Position numbers and translations under genes: made by a program. From positions 1 through 64,000 of the forward strand of contig ONFE01000015.1 in assembly GCA_900316985.1 (NCBI GenBank): a DNA stretch of 64,000 nucleotides. Direction: 5' to 3'. The notes under the pieces were generated by a model that searched no databases, was not told the origin of the DNA, and saw only the letters and a program-made list of their open reading frames with translations. This document shows positions 61,111-64,000 of the stretch, piece after piece. Origin of the DNA: an uncultured Prevotellaceae bacterium. Its GTDB lineage: Bacteria > Bacteroidota > Bacteroidia > Bacteroidales > Bacteroidaceae. How positions within the stretch are numbered: position 1 is the stretch's first letter; every line of letters begins with the position of its first letter.

Positions 61111-62799
61111 ATGGATCTGAAAGAGATATTCAGGGCAAAAGAAAGCCATTATGGGGCCAAGGTCATTTTGAAATGGCTTTGGAGGGCTTGGCGTGGCAAT
61201 CGTCTGCAGGCCTTCATCAATGCTTCGCTTGGATTATTGGGCGTGGTTGTGAGCCTCTCCCAGGTGTGGGCGGTACAACATGCCATCGACGTGGCTTCCC
61301 ATGTGGTGGAAGGCAGTCTCTATTGGGCTGTGGCCGTGATGGGCGGACTGATACTCTGTGACTTTGCCATCAATATTTGCGCCGTATGGGTACGCAATAT
61401 TCTGGGCATCAAGGCGCAAAACCGGATGCAGCAGAAAATGCTCGACCGTATTCTTCGCTCTGAATGGCAAGGCCGTGAACGGCTGCATAGCGGTGATGTC
61501 ATCAACCGTCTGGAAAAGGATGTGGGCAACGTAGTGGCTTTCCTCACGGAGACCATTCCCAGCACGGTTTCCACACTGGCACTTTTCTTGGGTGCGTTTT
61601 TCTACCTGTTTTCCATGGACAAGTTGCTGTCGGTCATCATCATTGTGATGCTGCCCCTTTTCATTCTGGTTAGCAAACTCTATGTGAACAGGATGCGTTT
61701 TCTCACCCGTGAGGTTCGTGACAGCGACTCAAAAGTGCAGTCGGTATTACAGGAAACCGTGCAGAACCGGATGCTCATCAAGACGCTTGAAAGCGATTCG
61801 ATGATGGTAGACAAGCTGGAGAATACGCAGAGCGAATTGAGGCAGAAGGTAGTGAAGCGCACGGCATTCTCCGTCTTTTCGAATCTCATCCTGAACTTCG
61901 GCTTTGCCTTGGGCTATCTGATTGCATTCCTTTGGAGTGCCATGCGCATGTCGGCGGGCACTTTGACCTTCGGTGGCATGACAGCTTTTCTGCAATTGGT
62001 GAACAAGATTCAGGGCCCCGCCCGCTCGCTCACCCGTCTGGTTCCGCAGTTCGTGAGTGTGTTCACGGCTGCCGAGCGACTGATGGAACTCGAAGAGAAC
62101 CCATTGGAAGAACAGGGTGACCCGCTGCTGATGGAGTCGCCTTGCGGCATTCGTTTCAACGAAGTCTCTTTTGCCTATGAAAAGGAAGAAGGGCGGGTCA
62201 TCAATCACCTTTCGTTCGATTTCAAACCGGGCTCTTGTACGGCTATCCTCGGTGAGACCGGTGCTGGTAAGACCACGCTGGTGCGTATGATTCTGGCGCT
62301 TATCCGTCCGCAGAAAGGTGAGGTGGAGATCTATAATGAAAAGAAAGGTGCCGTACTCTCACCCCGCCATCGATGCAATCTGGTGTATGTACCGCAAGGT
62401 AATACACTCCTGAGCGGGACTATCCGTGAGAACTTGAGACTTGGGCGGGTGACGGCAACTGAAGAGGAAATGAATGATGCCCTTCAGCTTGCTTGTGCCG
62501 AATTCGTGAAGGATTTGCCGGCAGGACTCGACAGCCTCTGTTCAGAGTCGGGTGGGGGACTATCCGAAGGACAGGCTCAGCGTATCGCCATTGCCCGTGC
62601 GCTGCTGCGTGAAGGCAGTGTGATGCTCTTCGATGAGGCCACCAGCGCCCTTGATCCTGAGACAGAACGAAGACTTCTGCAGAACATTCTTGCAAACCAC
62701 GACAAGACCATTATTTTCATTACTCATCGTCCTGCCGTGGTTGACTATTGTGACCAAGTGCTGCATATAGAAAAGACCCTCTCACCACCCGCTCAATAG
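61111..62799 (+). CDS. ABC exporter (fused permease and ATPase)
   Basis: This 562-residue half-transporter has six membrane spans in the first 310 residues, then an ATP-binding domain. Walker A is LGETGAGKTTLV, the signature is LSEGQAQRIAIARAL, Walker B is VMLFDEATSALD, and the H-loop is ITHRP, all intact. It probably works as a homodimer exporting a lipid, peptide or drug; the substrate is unknown. The last residues (KTLSPPAQ) and the stop are encoded by a GC-rich palindromic repeat (62775-62818), so the natural C-terminus may have been altered by the insertion. Confidence 0.93.
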   Translation: MDLKEIFRAKESHYGAKVILKWLWRAWRGNRLQAFINASLGLLGVVVSLSQVWAVQHAIDVASHVVEGSLYWAVAVMGGLILCDFAINICAVWVRNILGIKAQNRMQQKMLDRILRSEWQGRERLHSGDVINRLEKDVGNVVAFLTETIPSTVSTLALFLGAFFYLFSMDKLLSVIIIVMLPLFILVSKLYVNRMRFLTREVRDSDSKVQSVLQETVQNRMLIKTLESDSMMVDKLENTQSELRQKVVKRTAFSVFSNLILNFGFALGYLIAFLWSAMRMSAGTLTFGGMTAFLQLVNKIQGPARSLTRLVPQFVSVFTAAERLMELEENPLEEQGDPLLMESPCGIRFNEVSFAYEKEEGRVINHLSFDFKPGSCTAILGETGAGKTTLVRMILALIRPQKGEVEIYNEKKGAVLSPRHRCNLVYVPQGNTLLSGTIRENLRLGRVTATEEEMNDALQLACAEFVKDLPAGLDSLCSESGGGLSEGQAQRIAIARALLREGSVMLFDEATSALDPETERRLLQNILANHDKTIIFITHRPAVVDYCDQVLHIEKTLSPPAQ

Positions 62800-62818
62800 G
62801 GAGGGGCAGGGGGAGGAT
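62775..62818. repeat. Palindromic repeat at the end of the ABC gene
   Basis: GACCCTCTCACCACCC ahead of AATAGGGAGGGGCAGGGGGA. It supplies the ABC stop codon and lies directly before the convergent GH53 stop. Confidence 0.7.
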
Positions 62819-62822
62819 CCTT

Positions 62823-64000
62823 TTACTTCAAGATCTTCCTCTTATTCTTGATATAGATACCAGGTTTCTGCATCTCGGTGATACGGCGGCCGCTGAGGTC
62901 GTAGATGGGGGTGTTGGGTGATAGGTGTTGGATGTTTGTAGTTTGTGTGATGCCTGTATCATTGCCTGGGAAATCTTTCAGGATGTAGAGCGCACTCATG
63001 GACCGGCCTGTTTCGTTGTCGAAAAGTCCGGCATTATACCAGTTGTCCGTTACACGCTGAGTATTCCAATCGAGGCCATATTCATTGGCCTCAGGGAACC
63101 ACCAATAGAGTCCGTCCACACTACTGTGGTTGTTGAGCATGGCAATCAAGTCCTGCGTAAACTGCTTCTGTCCGGCATCAGTGGCTGGCCAATTAGGAAA
63201 TGTACTGATTTTATAGGTAGCATTGTCGGGATACCATTTGTGATAGTAACCCGTTTCCACAATCTGTATTTTCTTGTCGGTGTAAGTTGATTCAAGTGTC
63301 TTGATGGTATTCTCTAATGTGGCGAGCGTTCCATGATAGTGTGGATAGTAGGACAGACCGATGACGTCGTAGTCGTTGGTGTACGATTTCAATGTGTTGT
63401 AGAAATTGGTTACGTTCTGGCTCTTGCTCAGTTCCGTCTGGATTACAATCTTTGCCTGTGGACAAACTTCGCGGCAGGCTTGGATGCCAGCATTGAGGTA
63501 TTTGGCAAAATTGGCAAAGGTTCCTGCGCCGAAATTCCCACCATCGGGATAGCAATGGCCAGTAGGCCATAGCATGCCATAGGTGATTTCATTACCGGGC
63601 TGTATGAAGTCGGGTGTGGCTCCTGCGGCAATGAGTTGGTTGAGGCAGTCTTTGGTATAGTCGTAGAGCGTTTGTGCCAACCCGTCGGCAGTGGTTGCTG
63701 TCCATGCGCTGGGTGTGGAGTGTTTGCCAGGGTCTGTCCAGGTGTCACTGTAATGGAAGTCGAGCATGAAGGCGAAACCTGCAGCCTTGATGCGCTTGCC
63801 GAGTTTGATAACGTAGTCGAGGTCTTGGCAGACACCTTCACCTTGATGGGTGGCTGATGCTTTGGATGGGTCCACAAAGAGGCGAACGCGCATGGCGTTC
63901 CATCCGTTCTGCTTGAAAAAAGTGAGCATATCGGGGATGACGGTGCCATTTGATTCCATAAACTTCGCTCCATGTTCCTCATATTTGGTCAGCAGGGAAA
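62823..64000 (-). CDS. GH53 endo-beta-1,4-galactanase, 5' end outside window
   Basis: This is an arabinogalactan-degrading enzyme cut at its N-terminus by the window edge. The frame is open to base 64000, reading SLLTKYEEHGAKFMESNG upstream of the first in-window ATG, which is typical GH53 sequence, so 63959 is not the start. The family motifs MRVRLFVDP, QPGNEITYGMLWP (acid/base Glu at 63588-63590) and IVETGYYHKWYP (nucleophile Glu at 63255-63257) are present. The C-terminus (IYDLSGRRITEMQKPGIYIKNKRK) resembles a type IX sorting tail and would use the PorU/PorV machinery; its linker is encoded by GGTGTTGGGTGATAGGTGTT words (62908-62936). Confidence 0.93.
   Translation of the reverse strand, partial: SLLTKYEEHGAKFMESNGTVIPDMLTFFKQNGWNAMRVRLFVDPSKASATHQGEGVCQDLDYVIKLGKRIKAAGFAFMLDFHYSDTWTDPGKHSTPSAWTATTADGLAQTLYDYTKDCLNQLIAAGATPDFIQPGNEITYGMLWPTGHCYPDGGNFGAGTFANFAKYLNAGIQACREVCPQAKIVIQTELSKSQNVTNFYNTLKSYTNDYDVIGLSYYPHYHGTLATLENTIKTLESTYTDKKIQIVETGYYHKWYPDNATYKISTFPNWPATDAGQKQFTQDLIAMLNNHSSVDGLYWWFPEANEYGLDWNTQRVTDNWYNAGLFDNETGRSMSALYILKDFPGNDTGITQTTNIQHLSPNTPIYDLSGRRITEMQKPGIYIKNKRKILK

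Overview
The window comes from the chromosome of a Bacteroidales bacterium, most likely Prevotellaceae. The signs are a SusC/SusD pair, the type IX secretion genes porU and porV, a DUF4290 gene, and many promoters of the Bacteroidetes type (TTTG or TTG, about 19-20 bases, TAnnTTTG) with few Shine-Dalgarno sequences. No phage, plasmid, insertion sequence, rRNA or CRISPR array is visible.

Layout. 1-8.1 kb (minus strand) is an envelope-glycan block: two related polytopic membrane proteins (one cut by the window edge), a HAD phosphatase, a UbiA-type prenyltransferase, two membrane acyltransferases and an EptA-like phosphoethanolamine transferase. 8.2-16.1 kb is housekeeping: nadD, gmk and yicC on the minus strand, divergent from tsaB, a DUF4290 gene, murA, rimM, dxr and rseP. 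Then come a tiny 37-residue gene, tRNA-Leu(CAA) and a frameshifted two-domain SGNH/CE12 esterase. 18.4-21.5 kb holds rplM-rpsI-rpsB-tsf with structured leaders; rpsB is frameshifted near its end. 21.6-29.3 kb is a visibly GC-richer sugar block: a broken DUF5107/TPR gene, an MFS sugar porter and a GH2-type enzyme.

29.4-43.1 kb is a complete fructan utilization locus. It has a membrane-spanning sugar-sensor/AraC regulator, SusC, SusD, a DUF4960 surface lipoprotein, a GH32-superfamily lipoprotein, a secreted GH32 enzyme, a FucP-like fructose importer and a fructokinase. In order and content it resembles the Bacteroides thetaiotaomicron levan locus (BT1757-BT1763). Fructan would be bound and cut at the surface, imported by SusCD, reduced to fructose in the periplasm, taken up by the MFS carrier and phosphorylated. 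43.2-49.8 kb carries a small regulator, a FAH-family hydrolase, porU, porV and ispF. 49.8-55.7 kb has a short independent transcript, an ECF sigma/anti-sigma operon with two exported proteins, two glycosyltransferases and an M23/LysM peptidase. 55.9-56.5 kb is a roughly 520-bp inverted-repeat element. 56.5-64 kb has recG, ispD, a DJ-1-family gene, nadK, an ABC exporter and a truncated GH53 galactanase.

The most unusual property is a set of short interspersed repeats: GC-rich palindromes and tandem 'word' repeats. They lie between genes and also in frame inside conserved genes (ispD twice, nadD, UbiA, HAD, acyltransferases, the AraC regulator). Three genes (CE12 esterase, rpsB, DUF5107/TPR) carry frame breaks that look like small internal deletions, so assembly errors should be excluded first.
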